From the NCBI GenBank assembly GCA_030550315.1, contig JAUQPP010000002.1, positions 1 to 64,000 of the forward strand: 64,000 nt of DNA. The letters are read 5' to 3'. The position numbers were made by a program, and so were the translations under genes. The DNA is from Thermotogota bacterium. Its GTDB lineage: Bacteria > Thermotogota > Thermotogae > Thermotogales > Fervidobacteriaceae. Each line of letters begins with the position of its first letter. Within the stretch, counting starts at the first letter, position 1. Shown here one piece after another: positions 9,883 to 19,753 of the stretch. The notes below the pieces were generated by a model. The model saw only the letters and a list, made by a program, of their open reading frames with translations, was not told the origin of the DNA and made no database searches.

Positions 9883-10404
9883 CTGCGTATCAGGTTGGTT
9901 GCTGTGACGGACGTCAGGGGAGTTATAGCGACGAGCGAAAACGATCAAATTGCTTGGTCGAGTCGAGAAGACAAAGAACTTTTCAAAGCAATTACTCTGC
10001 GCTCAGGTTTGGTGATCATGGGGCGCAAAACTTACGAAGCGATAGGAAGACCCTTACCTGGCCGGTTGAATGTGGTTCTGAGTCGAAGTATGGACAAATT
10101 CCACGGTGTTTCAATACCGGATCTGGTACTTTCTGGAAATGTTAAGGAAGTTGTTGAAAAAGTTAAGAAAATCGGATATAATGATATCTGTGTCATTGGT
10201 GGTCAGAGCGTATTCACACAGTTCTTGGAGTCGGGATTGGTGACGGATCTTCACCTTACTATTGAACCGATTGTATTGCCTGGAAACGTAAACCTCTTTG
10301 ATAGATTGAAATCAATAAGTGAAAAGCTCCGTTTACGATTGGAAAAAGTGATGAAATTAAACGAAATCGGCACGTTAAACTTACATTACCGATTTGAGAG
10401 ATAG
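9883..10404 (+). CDS. folA: Dihydrofolate reductase; start probably CTG at 9883 (ORF track start at 9862 lies in the terminator T tract)
   Basis: RIRLVAVTDVRGVIATSENDQIAWSSREDKELFKAITLRSGLVIMGRKTYEAIGRPLPGRLNVVLSRS...DICVIGGQSVFTQFL; GAGGTGAT SD at 9871-9878. Confidence 0.85.
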   Translation: MRIRLVAVTDVRGVIATSENDQIAWSSREDKELFKAITLRSGLVIMGRKTYEAIGRPLPGRLNVVLSRSMDKFHGVSIPDLVLSGNVKEVVEKVKKIGYNDICVIGGQSVFTQFLESGLVTDLHLTIEPIVLPGNVNLFDRLKSISEKLRLRLEKVMKLNEIGTLNLHYRFER

Positions 10405-10490
10405 TTGTACGAGTTTGAGGTTGCTGAGCCTCTTTGCTAAAATGGACGGAGATTGTTTAATCACTACTAAATACAGTTGGAGGTGGGGAA

Positions 10491-12548
10491 ATGTCTGCGA
10501 AGGAAAAGAGAACAGTAGCTCTTGTAGGGCACAACGGCTCCGGAAAGTCGACATTGATGCTGGCTGCGCTTAACCTTGGAGGGATGAACGTTACGAAGAA
10601 AGATATTGATTCAGACCCTATCGAGGCACAAAGAGGAGCCAGCATCAGCTCGCATGTGGGAACCTTCAAATTCGATGGAAAACAGTTTACGCTAATCGAC
10701 ACCCCTGGATTCAGCGATTTCATTGGAGAAGTCATCAGTGCGATTTTTGTCTCAGAAAATGCTCTCGTTGTTGTTAACGCAACTGCTGGTGTCGAGATTC
10801 AAACCGAAAGGACATGGGCAATCGCGACCGAGATGGAAAAACCCATAATCGTTTTTATAAACCAGATGGATAAAGAAAGGGCAAATTTTGAAAATAGTTT
10901 GAGTTCTCTGAAGGAAAGATTCGAGCAAAAGATAGTCCCTGTAGCCTACCCAATCGGTCAGGAAAGCAGCTTCAAGGGAATCGTTGATTTACTGTCCGGG
11001 AAAGCCTACATTTACGAAAACGGAAAAGCCAAAGAAGTAGACGTCCCAGCAGAAGTGAAAGATAAAGTTGAAGAGTTAAAGATGTCAATCATTGAAGACA
11101 TTGTTTCCCTTGACGATAATCTTATGGAAAAGTACTTTGCCGAAGAGCCGATTTCAGCTGAAGAACTGTGGGGAGCCCTTAGGAAAGGGGTTGTTGGGAG
11201 GCAAGTTGTTCCCGTTGTTGTTGGCTCGGCTGAAAAGAACATAGGTGTCGATTTCTTGCTTAAAGTTGTTGAGCGTGTCGGTGCATCCCCATTTGATGCA
11301 AAACCACTTAAAGCTCGGCTGGAAAGTGGTGATGAGGTCGAGGTCCAGTATTCAGAAACTGACCCATTCGTTGGTTATACCTTCAAAGCGGTAGTTGACC
11401 CATTCGTTGGAAAACTCAGTTACATTAAAGTCATAGCAGGTTCTCTCAAACCAGGAGATTCTTTCGTGAATGTGAACAAATCAACACAAGAAAAAATTGG
11501 TCACTTGTATTTTGCAAAGGGTAAGGAAACCTATGAAGTACAAGAAGTAAGCTGTGGAGACGTTATTGTTTTGCCAAAGCTAAAAGAAAGTGCTGTCAAA
11601 GATACAGTTACGCACAGGGACAGAAAATTAAATATTCTTCCTCCGGAATATCCTGAACCAATGATTTCAAAGAGCGTCACGCCAAAATCGAAATCAGATA
11701 TTGACAAAATCAGCAACGGTTTGAGCAGGCTTGCTGATTCTGATCCAACATTTGGTTGGGAATTTGATCCTGAAACATCTGAAACGGTCATTTCAGGAAT
11801 TGGCGGTATGCACCTTGACGTAATGGTTGAAAGACTCAAGAACGTATTTGGAGTAGATGTCGAAGTTGGAAAACCGAAGATCGCGTACAGAGAAACGATT
11901 ACTGCCAAAGCAGTTGCAGAGCACAAGCACAAGAAACAAACCGGTGGCCACGGTCAATACGGACACGTAAAGATCGAAATTGAGCCACTCGAGAGAGGCA
12001 AAGGGTTTGAATTCGTTGATAAAATCGTTGGTGGCGTTATTCCGAGAAACTTCATACCGTCGGTTGAAAAAGGTGTCAGGGAAGCGATGAAGAAAGGAGT
12101 TCTCGCAGCGTACCCGGTTGTGGACGTTCGCGTGACATTGTTCGATGGTTCGTACCACGAAGTTGACTCGTCTGATATATCTTTCCAAATCGCCGCAATC
12201 CAGGCATTTAAGAAAGGGATGCAGCAGGCTCGCCCAGTACTCTTGGAACCCGTCATGTACGTGGAAGTTTACACTCCCGACGAAAACGCAGGAGACGTTA
12301 TGGGTGACATTAGCTCAAGAAGGGGAAGACCAATGGGGATGGAACCGGCGGGTAAAGGAATGACGGTTGTTAAAGCGGAAGTTCCGCTGGCAGAAATGCT
12401 TGATTTCCAGGGAAGGTTGTCGTCCATCACAAGCGGTAGGGGATACTTCACAATGAAATTTGCGCGTTACGATATAGTTCCACCAAACATTCAGGAAAAG
12501 ATTATCGCTGAAAGGAAGAAATACCTCGAAGAACAAGCTGAAGAGTAA
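10491..12548 (+). CDS. Elongation factor G-like translational GTPase (EF-G paralog family)
   Basis: G1 GHNGSGKST, G3 DTPGFSDF, G4 variant NQMD, C-terminal EF-G domains (YHEVDSSDISFQIAAIQAFKKGMQQARPVLLEPVMYVEVYTPDENAGDVMGDISSRRG). Confidence 0.9.
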   Translation: MSAKEKRTVALVGHNGSGKSTLMLAALNLGGMNVTKKDIDSDPIEAQRGASISSHVGTFKFDGKQFTLIDTPGFSDFIGEVISAIFVSENALVVVNATAGVEIQTERTWAIATEMEKPIIVFINQMDKERANFENSLSSLKERFEQKIVPVAYPIGQESSFKGIVDLLSGKAYIYENGKAKEVDVPAEVKDKVEELKMSIIEDIVSLDDNLMEKYFAEEPISAEELWGALRKGVVGRQVVPVVVGSAEKNIGVDFLLKVVERVGASPFDAKPLKARLESGDEVEVQYSETDPFVGYTFKAVVDPFVGKLSYIKVIAGSLKPGDSFVNVNKSTQEKIGHLYFAKGKETYEVQEVSCGDVIVLPKLKESAVKDTVTHRDRKLNILPPEYPEPMISKSVTPKSKSDIDKISNGLSRLADSDPTFGWEFDPETSETVISGIGGMHLDVMVERLKNVFGVDVEVGKPKIAYRETITAKAVAEHKHKKQTGGHGQYGHVKIEIEPLERGKGFEFVDKIVGGVIPRNFIPSVEKGVREAMKKGVLAAYPVVDVRVTLFDGSYHEVDSSDISFQIAAIQAFKKGMQQARPVLLEPVMYVEVYTPDENAGDVMGDISSRRGRPMGMEPAGKGMTVVKAEVPLAEMLDFQGRLSSITSGRGYFTMKFARYDIVPPNIQEKIIAERKKYLEEQAEE

Positions 12549-12578
12549 ATCTGAAGTTTGCTTACTTTTTGAAAGTGC

Positions 12579-12615
12579 AGCGGTGACGATTCAAACGTCA
12601 CCGCTATTTTTTTTC
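12579..12615 (+). terminator. Intrinsic terminator
   Basis: AGCGGTGACG-attcaaa-CGTCACCGCT-ATTTTTTTTC. Confidence 0.9.
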
Positions 12616-12685
12616 AAGGAAGACTAGGGATGTAAAGAGAATTATTAACTGTGGTAGTTTTACAACCTAAGCGAGGAGTGAATCA

Positions 12686-13636
12686 ATGGCGAAATTTGAT
12701 AAAAGAAAACTGTTTCTCGTACTGGTTGGGGTAGTATTTGCTGTTGTGGTCATGTCACTTCTTTTCTTCTACGGATACGCTAATTTTCTTGCAAGACAGC
12801 TATATGGTCCATCAGCTTCGATTTTTGGCGGATGGAGAAATTACGTTAGCTACTTGTTTTCGAAAGTTCCACTGTTAAAAAATTTTGTTGAATATCAGCC
12901 GTTGGAAGCCGTTACTCCGTACGCTTATTTTGAGAAGGTGTTGGACGAATACAAAGAGGAACTTGAAAAGCTGATGGCCGAGATCGAAAGTCGGGAGCAG
13001 GCTGTCAGCCAAAAAGAAAAAAGCATAGACGATATCATAAGGGCTTTGAAGGCAGTTGAAGAAACTTGGAAGGAGGAGCGCCTCAAGGAGGAAATTTCAA
13101 AGCTGGAACCTACGTTAACAAAAAAACGGATTGATGAAATTGTTGATACTTTCTTGAATTCAGACCCATCCCAATTAAGGAGACTCTTGAATGCTGAGAA
13201 CATGACTGTTGAAACACTTGCGGTAATTTTTTCAAAGTTGCCGGCTGACACGAGGGCGGAACTTTTACAGTCTTTAACAGCTGTCAACCCTAGAAAAGCT
13301 GCCCAAGTAGTTGAAAAAATGGCTGGAGTTGACCAAATTATAAGTGACCTCGATCTGAGGATTGAGGAGTTAAAAGAAAAACTTAGAGAAGTTTTGGATG
13401 CCCAAGCTACTTTAGTGACGATGACGGGAATAAGTAAGGGAGTTTCAACCCTACTCTCAGAATTATCGTACGAGGAACTCTGGAACTTGGTCGACAAATT
13501 TAAGGGTAATCCAGATTTAGTATTTTACATCCTCTCGCAACTGGATAACAACACAATGGTCAGACTACTTAAGGATATCAAGGACAAAGACGAAAAACTT
13601 TTTATCGAAATCCTCAGCAGGGGGGCAAGATTTTGA
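12686..13636 (+). CDS. MotE-like flagellar protein: TM anchor, coiled coil and MgtE_N-like domain
   Basis: N-terminal TM (LFLVLVGVVFAVVVMSLLFFYGY), coiled coil, SKLPADTRAELLQSLTAVNPRKAAQVVEKM repeats; immediately upstream of fliK. Confidence 0.7.
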   Translation: MAKFDKRKLFLVLVGVVFAVVVMSLLFFYGYANFLARQLYGPSASIFGGWRNYVSYLFSKVPLLKNFVEYQPLEAVTPYAYFEKVLDEYKEELEKLMAEIESREQAVSQKEKSIDDIIRALKAVEETWKEERLKEEISKLEPTLTKKRIDEIVDTFLNSDPSQLRRLLNAENMTVETLAVIFSKLPADTRAELLQSLTAVNPRKAAQVVEKMAGVDQIISDLDLRIEELKEKLREVLDAQATLVTMTGISKGVSTLLSELSYEELWNLVDKFKGNPDLVFYILSQLDNNTMVRLLKDIKDKDEKLFIEILSRGARF

Positions 13637-16527
13637 TAAAGGTGATCAATTTTTTGGAGATTGTAAAACACCAACTTGAAAACGAAATAGCTGCATCAGG
13701 ACAAATGCAGGAGACGGGGGATAAAAGTTTCAACAGCATTTTTCAAGCGGTTTTGTCTAAACTCTCTACTGAACTGAGTACTGCAAATTCTGGCGAATTG
13801 GAACACAAGCTTCAATACAGCAAAAAAGAGGAAAATCTAAATTTTTCACAGAGAGTTTTCGATTCGAAACCTCCAAAGGACGAGCTTTCACCGAAGTTGG
13901 AACGTTTTGAAGGTTCTGACGAAAGTTCGAAAGGGCAGAAACCATTGCCAAAAACGGCAGTACTTTTAAGTAACGACGAAGCTAAAGTGTTTGAAAACGG
14001 AAAGGAAGTTTTGTTGCTATCTGAACTGCTCTCTCAGCTTGTTGATTCTCAAATATTTGATCAACCTGAGGAAATGTTAAGAAGTCTGGCCTTAGGAAAG
14101 GATGCTTCCCAAGACGTGATAGAGAACAAGTTGGGGCTTGAAGACTTGGCAGAAGAAAACCAAGAAACTCTTAGTACTCCGATTAGTACTCCGAACTCAA
14201 AATCATTATGCCTAAAAGGTCCTGACGAGTTGGAGCGAACGCAGAGAGAAAAAGAAGACGTGAGGAACAGGAACGGTTACTTCGTCTCACAAAGACTTGA
14301 TAACCCTATCCTAGCCAACGAATTAGCAAACAGAAAAGCGCATGAGATTAATATTCTCAGAACCGTAAATATTGGTATTCAAGATAGAAGATTCAGGGAC
14401 ATTGATATTGATGTTCTTGTTTCTGGCGGGGAAAAAGTAAATCACCAAGAATTGTTAGAAGAAGACACGCGCCCAGAGCTTGTAATTAGAATGGATCAGA
14501 ACGAAATAAAAAACAATTCATCGACGCACATTTCCGAGGTTAAGCGAGTGGTTGCTCATGGCGGATATAAGACAGGTTCGGAAATTCATCAAGAGGAACC
14601 GAGAACAAATAACCAAGTTGAAAACGTTAATACTAGGATTTTTCGTTCAGCAGAGAATTCCAAAAACTATGAGAGAACTATAGGAATAAAAAACTTGCAA
14701 CCGTCAACGGGTATTAGAACTGTGGAAGAGCAAAAAACGGGAAAATGGCACACAGAAACAGCCGCGAGGAGCGAGGGTAGGCAGCCTGGAAGTATGGAAA
14801 CGTCCATTAAGCTAGAAAGCGGTCGGATTGCGAATAGCAAGCAATACAACAGGGTGACGGTTGAGAGTGAGACAGTTGTGCATCACAACGCAGATTTAGA
14901 GCGAACTGAAGGACTTAGCGAACGCGTGTATTTTGATGGCCGAAACTTCAAGTTAATGGAGCAGGAAAAAGATAGTAAGGTAATAGTTGATGCCCAGAAC
15001 GCTCGGCTCGAGAAAATGAAAGACCAACAGTCAATTTGGTCGATAGTCAGTAACGAAACGGTGATAACTCAGAAATTAGAGGGTAGTGAGATAGGTCAGA
15101 AATCCAAAGTGGAGCTATTAGCTAAAGAAAGTAGCATCATAGATGGCAAGAAAATGAAGGTGGAACTATTAGAAAAAGAACCGCGTGTTGTGAAAGGGTT
15201 TGATGAAACGAAATCAGTATTTCGGCACGATATGAAGGCTGATTCGCAAATTACAATTCAAAAAGGAAATAATGCGTCTCTGCCAAATGCTCACTCAAGT
15301 AATAATTTAGTATCTGATACAAAAATGGCCATTCAACGATCTTTCGTAAAAGATTATGATTTTTCCCGGGTTGTTAGCAAATCTGAGGAACGAAACGTGA
15401 ATGAGAGTGATTCGAATCAAGTCAGAGTGAATTATTTGGCACAATTCGATAAAGTTGATTTGGTGCCAGAACGCTTTAAAACATTTTCTTTTGAAAAGAA
15501 TGCTATTCAGGACTTATCCATACAAGTCAACAAAATTTTAGAACTTGTGAAAGCCTTTCACTTGCATTTTCAATACTCATCACCCGTACAGAACGAAAAA
15601 GTTAAAGCTTCTGGAACTGTTACAAAAGCTATTGCTGAGGATGAAAATAAATTAAAAGGTCATGTTGATTCTAAACCTTTATTGGGCTTGGGAAAATATT
15701 TTGCAAATTTCAAAACTGCTTTGGAGAGCGCGCGGAACACAGAATCCAGATCTTATGTAATGGACAGCAGTTCACACGAAAAAAACGTAGAATCCCAAAG
15801 TGAAGGAAAACTTTTTGAGGTTAGGAATAATGGACTGGATGAATCGAAAAATATGTTGGAGATAAAAGATTTCAAGCATGTGGAGTTAAGACGTGAAATG
15901 AGCGTTGAGTTTGAACGTTCACTTAGTTTGAAAGAATTAATGCAGCTCGAGAAGGACTTAGCCCAGAAAACACAAGCGATGAACGAAAATTCAGACAAAC
16001 AGACTGAAGGTTTCGAAGGTAAGGAAAAAAACATAATAAGTACCGAGTACAGTGTTCTCAGTAATTCGGAGAGTCTAAATGTTTCAAACTCAAAAACGAA
16101 TAAGATAGAACTTTTTGAATTGCTCCATCATTCGCTGAATCTGAGAGAAATTTACGAAAGAATTAGAGATTTTACATTGTCAGCACGTACTGAAGAACGA
16201 ATTGATATAAAACTCCGACCGGATTTTCTTGGAAATCTCGAGATACAGTTGCGTAAAGAAGGTTCGGCTTTGTACGTGACGTTTGTTACTGAGTCAAAAA
16301 CTGGCAAAGAGATGTTGGAAAAGGGTATGTTTGTCTTACGAGAGAAGTTGGCTGAACTTGACTTTGAGGTAAGAAGTGTTGAAGTCAAGGTTCATGAAGA
16401 GGACCAACATATGCAGGAAAGAGACGATAGAAAACAGCACAGTGGGCAACAAGAAGAACAATTTGCCAATCAAGGTAAGAAGAGGTGGGTGGTTGGAAAT
16501 GATGATGAACGTGAACAAGATATCTAA
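13633..16527 (+). CDS. fliK: Flagellar hook-length control protein FliK (964 aa, TTG start)
   Basis: C-terminal Flg_hook-type domain: RIDIKLRPDFLGNLEIQLRKEGSALYVTFVTESKTGKEMLEKGMFVLREKLAELDFEVRSVEVKV; position before flgD/flgE. Confidence 0.85.
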   Translation: MIKVINFLEIVKHQLENEIAASGQMQETGDKSFNSIFQAVLSKLSTELSTANSGELEHKLQYSKKEENLNFSQRVFDSKPPKDELSPKLERFEGSDESSKGQKPLPKTAVLLSNDEAKVFENGKEVLLLSELLSQLVDSQIFDQPEEMLRSLALGKDASQDVIENKLGLEDLAEENQETLSTPISTPNSKSLCLKGPDELERTQREKEDVRNRNGYFVSQRLDNPILANELANRKAHEINILRTVNIGIQDRRFRDIDIDVLVSGGEKVNHQELLEEDTRPELVIRMDQNEIKNNSSTHISEVKRVVAHGGYKTGSEIHQEEPRTNNQVENVNTRIFRSAENSKNYERTIGIKNLQPSTGIRTVEEQKTGKWHTETAARSEGRQPGSMETSIKLESGRIANSKQYNRVTVESETVVHHNADLERTEGLSERVYFDGRNFKLMEQEKDSKVIVDAQNARLEKMKDQQSIWSIVSNETVITQKLEGSEIGQKSKVELLAKESSIIDGKKMKVELLEKEPRVVKGFDETKSVFRHDMKADSQITIQKGNNASLPNAHSSNNLVSDTKMAIQRSFVKDYDFSRVVSKSEERNVNESDSNQVRVNYLAQFDKVDLVPERFKTFSFEKNAIQDLSIQVNKILELVKAFHLHFQYSSPVQNEKVKASGTVTKAIAEDENKLKGHVDSKPLLGLGKYFANFKTALESARNTESRSYVMDSSSHEKNVESQSEGKLFEVRNNGLDESKNMLEIKDFKHVELRREMSVEFERSLSLKELMQLEKDLAQKTQAMNENSDKQTEGFEGKEKNIISTEYSVLSNSESLNVSNSKTNKIELFELLHHSLNLREIYERIRDFTLSARTEERIDIKLRPDFLGNLEIQLRKEGSALYVTFVTESKTGKEMLEKGMFVLREKLAELDFEVRSVEVKVHEEDQHMQERDDRKQHSGQQEEQFANQGKKRWVVGNDDEREQDI

Positions 16528-17155
16528 CGTTTTTGGCAACGCTATCGAGCGAATGACGAAGAAGGATATGGATAAGGAAGCTTTCCTAAGGCTTTTAATA
16601 ACTCAACTAAAAAATCAGGATCCTCTGGAACCTATGAAAGATAGAGATTTTATTGCTCAGTTGTCCCAATTATCTTCACTGGAACAAATTATGAACATGA
16701 GCAGATCTGTTCAAGCATTCGTAGACACAGCTTCGCATTTATACAGAACTCAGGCTGTCTCAATGATTGGAAAGACAGCTGTTGTGAAAACGAATACCAT
16801 AACTGTTCAAAACGGGATACCCGAAACTAAAGTTTTTAAAATTGACCAACCTTCAAATATCATCATTAGGATTTACGATCAAAACGGAAAATTAGTTAAG
16901 GAGCAAAAAATCGGTCAAGTTGATGCTGGAATGCAGCTTTTAGCTTGGGATGGAAAAGACGAAAACGGTATTAAGGTAAAAGACGGAAAATACGTGTTCA
17001 AAATACTTAGGTTGAAAGAAGACGGAACTTCCGAAGAGATTCCAAGTATTGAAAGTGGAATTGTTAATGGAGTGCAGTTCGAGGGCTCAAGAATCAACGT
17101 TGTAATAAATAGCAAAAGTTATGATATTTCAGAGATATCAGAAATTTACGCGTAG
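16499..17155 (+). CDS. flgD: Flagellar hook capping protein FlgD (start trimmed from ORF-track 16376)
   Basis: MDKEAFLRLLITQLKNQDPLEPMKDRDFIAQLSQLSSLEQIMNMS; FlgD Ig-like domain. Confidence 0.93.
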   Translation: MMMNVNKISNVFGNAIERMTKKDMDKEAFLRLLITQLKNQDPLEPMKDRDFIAQLSQLSSLEQIMNMSRSVQAFVDTASHLYRTQAVSMIGKTAVVKTNTITVQNGIPETKVFKIDQPSNIIIRIYDQNGKLVKEQKIGQVDAGMQLLAWDGKDENGIKVKDGKYVFKILRLKEDGTSEEIPSIESGIVNGVQFEGSRINVVINSKSYDISEISEIYA

Positions 17156-17167
17156 GGGTGAAGAGAT

Positions 17168-19486
17168 ATGATGCGTTCTTTTTACAGTGGCGTCTCTGGA
17201 TTGCAAGGATTTCAGCAAGAGATTGACGTTGTCAGCAACAACATAGCAAACGTTAACACGATCGGTTTTAAAGCTTCACGCGTAACGTATGCTACGAACT
17301 TTTCACAGGTGCTTGAACTGTCTAAGCGCGCAACAGAAACACGTGGTGGAACTAACCCAAAACAAATCGGATACGGTATTCGTGTTGCCTCTATTGATAA
17401 GATAATGAATCAAGGAAGCTTCCAAAACACTGGAAAGAAAACAGATTTAGCCATTCAAGGTGAAGGTTTCTTCATCCTATCAGACGGGCAGAGATACTAT
17501 TACACCAGAGCTGGAAACTTCGACCTTGACCTGTACGGGACTGTCGTACAACCAACCACAGGGCTAAAACTCCAGGGATGGGTGGCCGAAATAGATCCTA
17601 CCAGTGGACGAAGAGTTGTGGATACAAATAAACCTATTGGTAACATCCAAATTTCAGCAGGACTCAGCATGCCAGCGAAGCAAACGACAAGGATGCAACT
17701 TGCTGGAAATCTTGATGCTCGGGTTGGACCGGAGAAGTTTGTGATTGCTATAAATGGATACGCTGGGCGCACAATTAACACCAAGGTATCGTTTGAAAGA
17801 GACTTTGGAGGACTTGAGGATACGTTTGGTGACTACCAAATTTACGTTGCCAAAGTCGATGCCAACCTCGACGATAAGATTGATGGGAGAGTTTATATAA
17901 AATTTGACAAATTTGGGAACGTAGTCAATGCTGGAGCGATAAAACAGACATTGAACGCAAGTGCAAGTGGAAACACATTGAGCTTGTCCAATTTCATTCA
18001 GTTGCAAGATGGTAACTATACTTTCATCATTAGGGAGGCAGCCACTAACAGGATAATCGATGTAGTTTCAAGGAATGTTTCAAACGGTAGCGTTACCGAG
18101 CCTCTGGTTTCAGAAAAAATCACCCCAGATGGGAACTATATAGTTGAAGTTGCAGCTTCCACTCAAGAGATTATGGCCCCAGAAGTCATTCTTCACACAA
18201 ACGTAGTGACAACTTCTACAGATGGTCAGATTGCAACTTCAAATACTGTTAAGTACGTGGTGAAAAAACTTGATGGAACGCCAACTGCTGTTCCTGAGCA
18301 AACCATAACGAATGCCGGAATTCAGAGTGTGACGGATGCTTCTTTGGAAATCGGAAAACAGTACCGCATTGAGGTTTTGGTGAATGGTAAAGTAATAGGT
18401 TCGGAAGTCGTAACTGCTGTTGACGATGGTACGGGTCAAGGAAAGATTTCGTTTGAATATACAAGAGGAAAATATGGTCTTATAAACGTTGTTAGAGATG
18501 GTGTAACAGGGAACGTTGTAGGAATATACAACACTTTAGTTCTTGAGGGTTCGAATAACATTTTCGATGCAAATTTCAAAAACGGCCAGTCGTATGTTGT
18601 CGAACTTTATCAGCCTTCGAAGGTGGATTTGTTGACCGTGCCGGGCGCCGGAGAACCAAGGTTCTACGAAGCCGACAATCCAACGAACTTTGCTGTAGTT
18701 TCGTTCAAATCGCCATTCTACACAACATCGACTCAAGTGTACGATTCTTTGGGTAACGCCTATACTTTGTATGTTGATTTCGTAAAACTTGCGTCTGTCT
18801 ACGGGGATAAAGAAAATGTATGGGCATTTAGGGTTAGAAGCGCAAGTGGAGAGAACATAAAGTATCTCTCAAATTATGACACAGCCACAGAAATTACGGG
18901 TGGAGCTTTCGGAGTGTTGAGGTTTGACAAGTCAGGAAGGCTGAAAGCGGTTAATTCATTTAATCCATCAACAGGTCAAATAAGTGAAGGAGAAATCATA
19001 GATGGAATAATGTTCAACGCGGGAGAGAATGGTGATGGGATTGTCAAGATAAAACTTGATCTTAATAGTTTGACTCAGTTTGCGGCAATAATGGATGCAT
19101 TTGTCAAGTATCAGGATGGTAACGCACAAGGTGTTCTTGAGTCATTCTCGATTTCCAACAACGGTGACATCATCGGATCTTTCACGAATGGTTTGGTAGA
19201 TGTACTTGGAAAAGTAGCACTCGCAACTTTCAACAATCCAGCTGGATTACTCGAGCTTGGTAACTCTTTGTACGGCGAGAGTTCTAACAGTGGACAAGCG
19301 AGGATCGGTAAACCTGGCGAAGGTGGGTTCGGTCAGTTGTTAGCTGGTGCACTCGAGATGTCAAACGTTGATTTATCTGAAGAGTTCACCAAACTTATAA
19401 TAGCGCAAAGAGGATTTCAAGCAAATGCACGTACTATAACAACAGCTGATCAGATACTTCAGGAGGTAGTAAACCTCAGACGTTAA
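17168..19486 (+). CDS. flgE: Flagellar hook protein FlgE (772 aa)
   Basis: MMRSFYSGVSGLQGFQQEIDVVSNNIANVNTIGFKASRVTY ... EEFTKLIIAQRGFQANARTITTADQILQEVVNLRR. Confidence 0.97.
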   Translation: MMRSFYSGVSGLQGFQQEIDVVSNNIANVNTIGFKASRVTYATNFSQVLELSKRATETRGGTNPKQIGYGIRVASIDKIMNQGSFQNTGKKTDLAIQGEGFFILSDGQRYYYTRAGNFDLDLYGTVVQPTTGLKLQGWVAEIDPTSGRRVVDTNKPIGNIQISAGLSMPAKQTTRMQLAGNLDARVGPEKFVIAINGYAGRTINTKVSFERDFGGLEDTFGDYQIYVAKVDANLDDKIDGRVYIKFDKFGNVVNAGAIKQTLNASASGNTLSLSNFIQLQDGNYTFIIREAATNRIIDVVSRNVSNGSVTEPLVSEKITPDGNYIVEVAASTQEIMAPEVILHTNVVTTSTDGQIATSNTVKYVVKKLDGTPTAVPEQTITNAGIQSVTDASLEIGKQYRIEVLVNGKVIGSEVVTAVDDGTGQGKISFEYTRGKYGLINVVRDGVTGNVVGIYNTLVLEGSNNIFDANFKNGQSYVVELYQPSKVDLLTVPGAGEPRFYEADNPTNFAVVSFKSPFYTTSTQVYDSLGNAYTLYVDFVKLASVYGDKENVWAFRVRSASGENIKYLSNYDTATEITGGAFGVLRFDKSGRLKAVNSFNPSTGQISEGEIIDGIMFNAGENGDGIVKIKLDLNSLTQFAAIMDAFVKYQDGNAQGVLESFSISNNGDIIGSFTNGLVDVLGKVALATFNNPAGLLELGNSLYGESSNSGQARIGKPGEGGFGQLLAGALEMSNVDLSEEFTKLIIAQRGFQANARTITTADQILQEVVNLRR

Positions 19487-19522
19487 TTTGAATGATTATC
19501 TAATCTTTAAAGCTCTTAAGGA

Positions 19523-19753
19523 GTGAATTTTGTGATTAAGGTTACGGGGCTTAATGGTAAAGAATTTTACCTCAACGCGGAGTTCATAGAAAAGATTGAG
19601 GCTAACCCCGATACAACGATTACACTGTATAATGGAAAAAAATACATAGTCGCCGAGCCGGTAGAGGAGGTTGTTAAAAGAATCTACGAATACAAGAGAA
19701 AGGTGTTTTTACCTCCACTCCACGGGTTGGAAGGTGATGAGCGATGGACATAA
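19523..19753 (+). CDS. flbD: FlbD family flagellar protein
   Basis: VIKVTGLNGKEFYLNAEFIEKIEANPDTTITLYNGKKYIVAEPVEEVVKRI. Confidence 0.9.
   Translation: MNFVIKVTGLNGKEFYLNAEFIEKIEANPDTTITLYNGKKYIVAEPVEEVVKRIYEYKRKVFLPPLHGLEGDERWT

Noticed and set aside
16376-16499. Long N-terminal extension of FlgD overlapping fliK
   Set aside because: Sequence MLKSRFMKRTNICRKETIENS... is a frame-shifted reading of fliK; FlgD homology begins near MMMNVNKIS at 16499.
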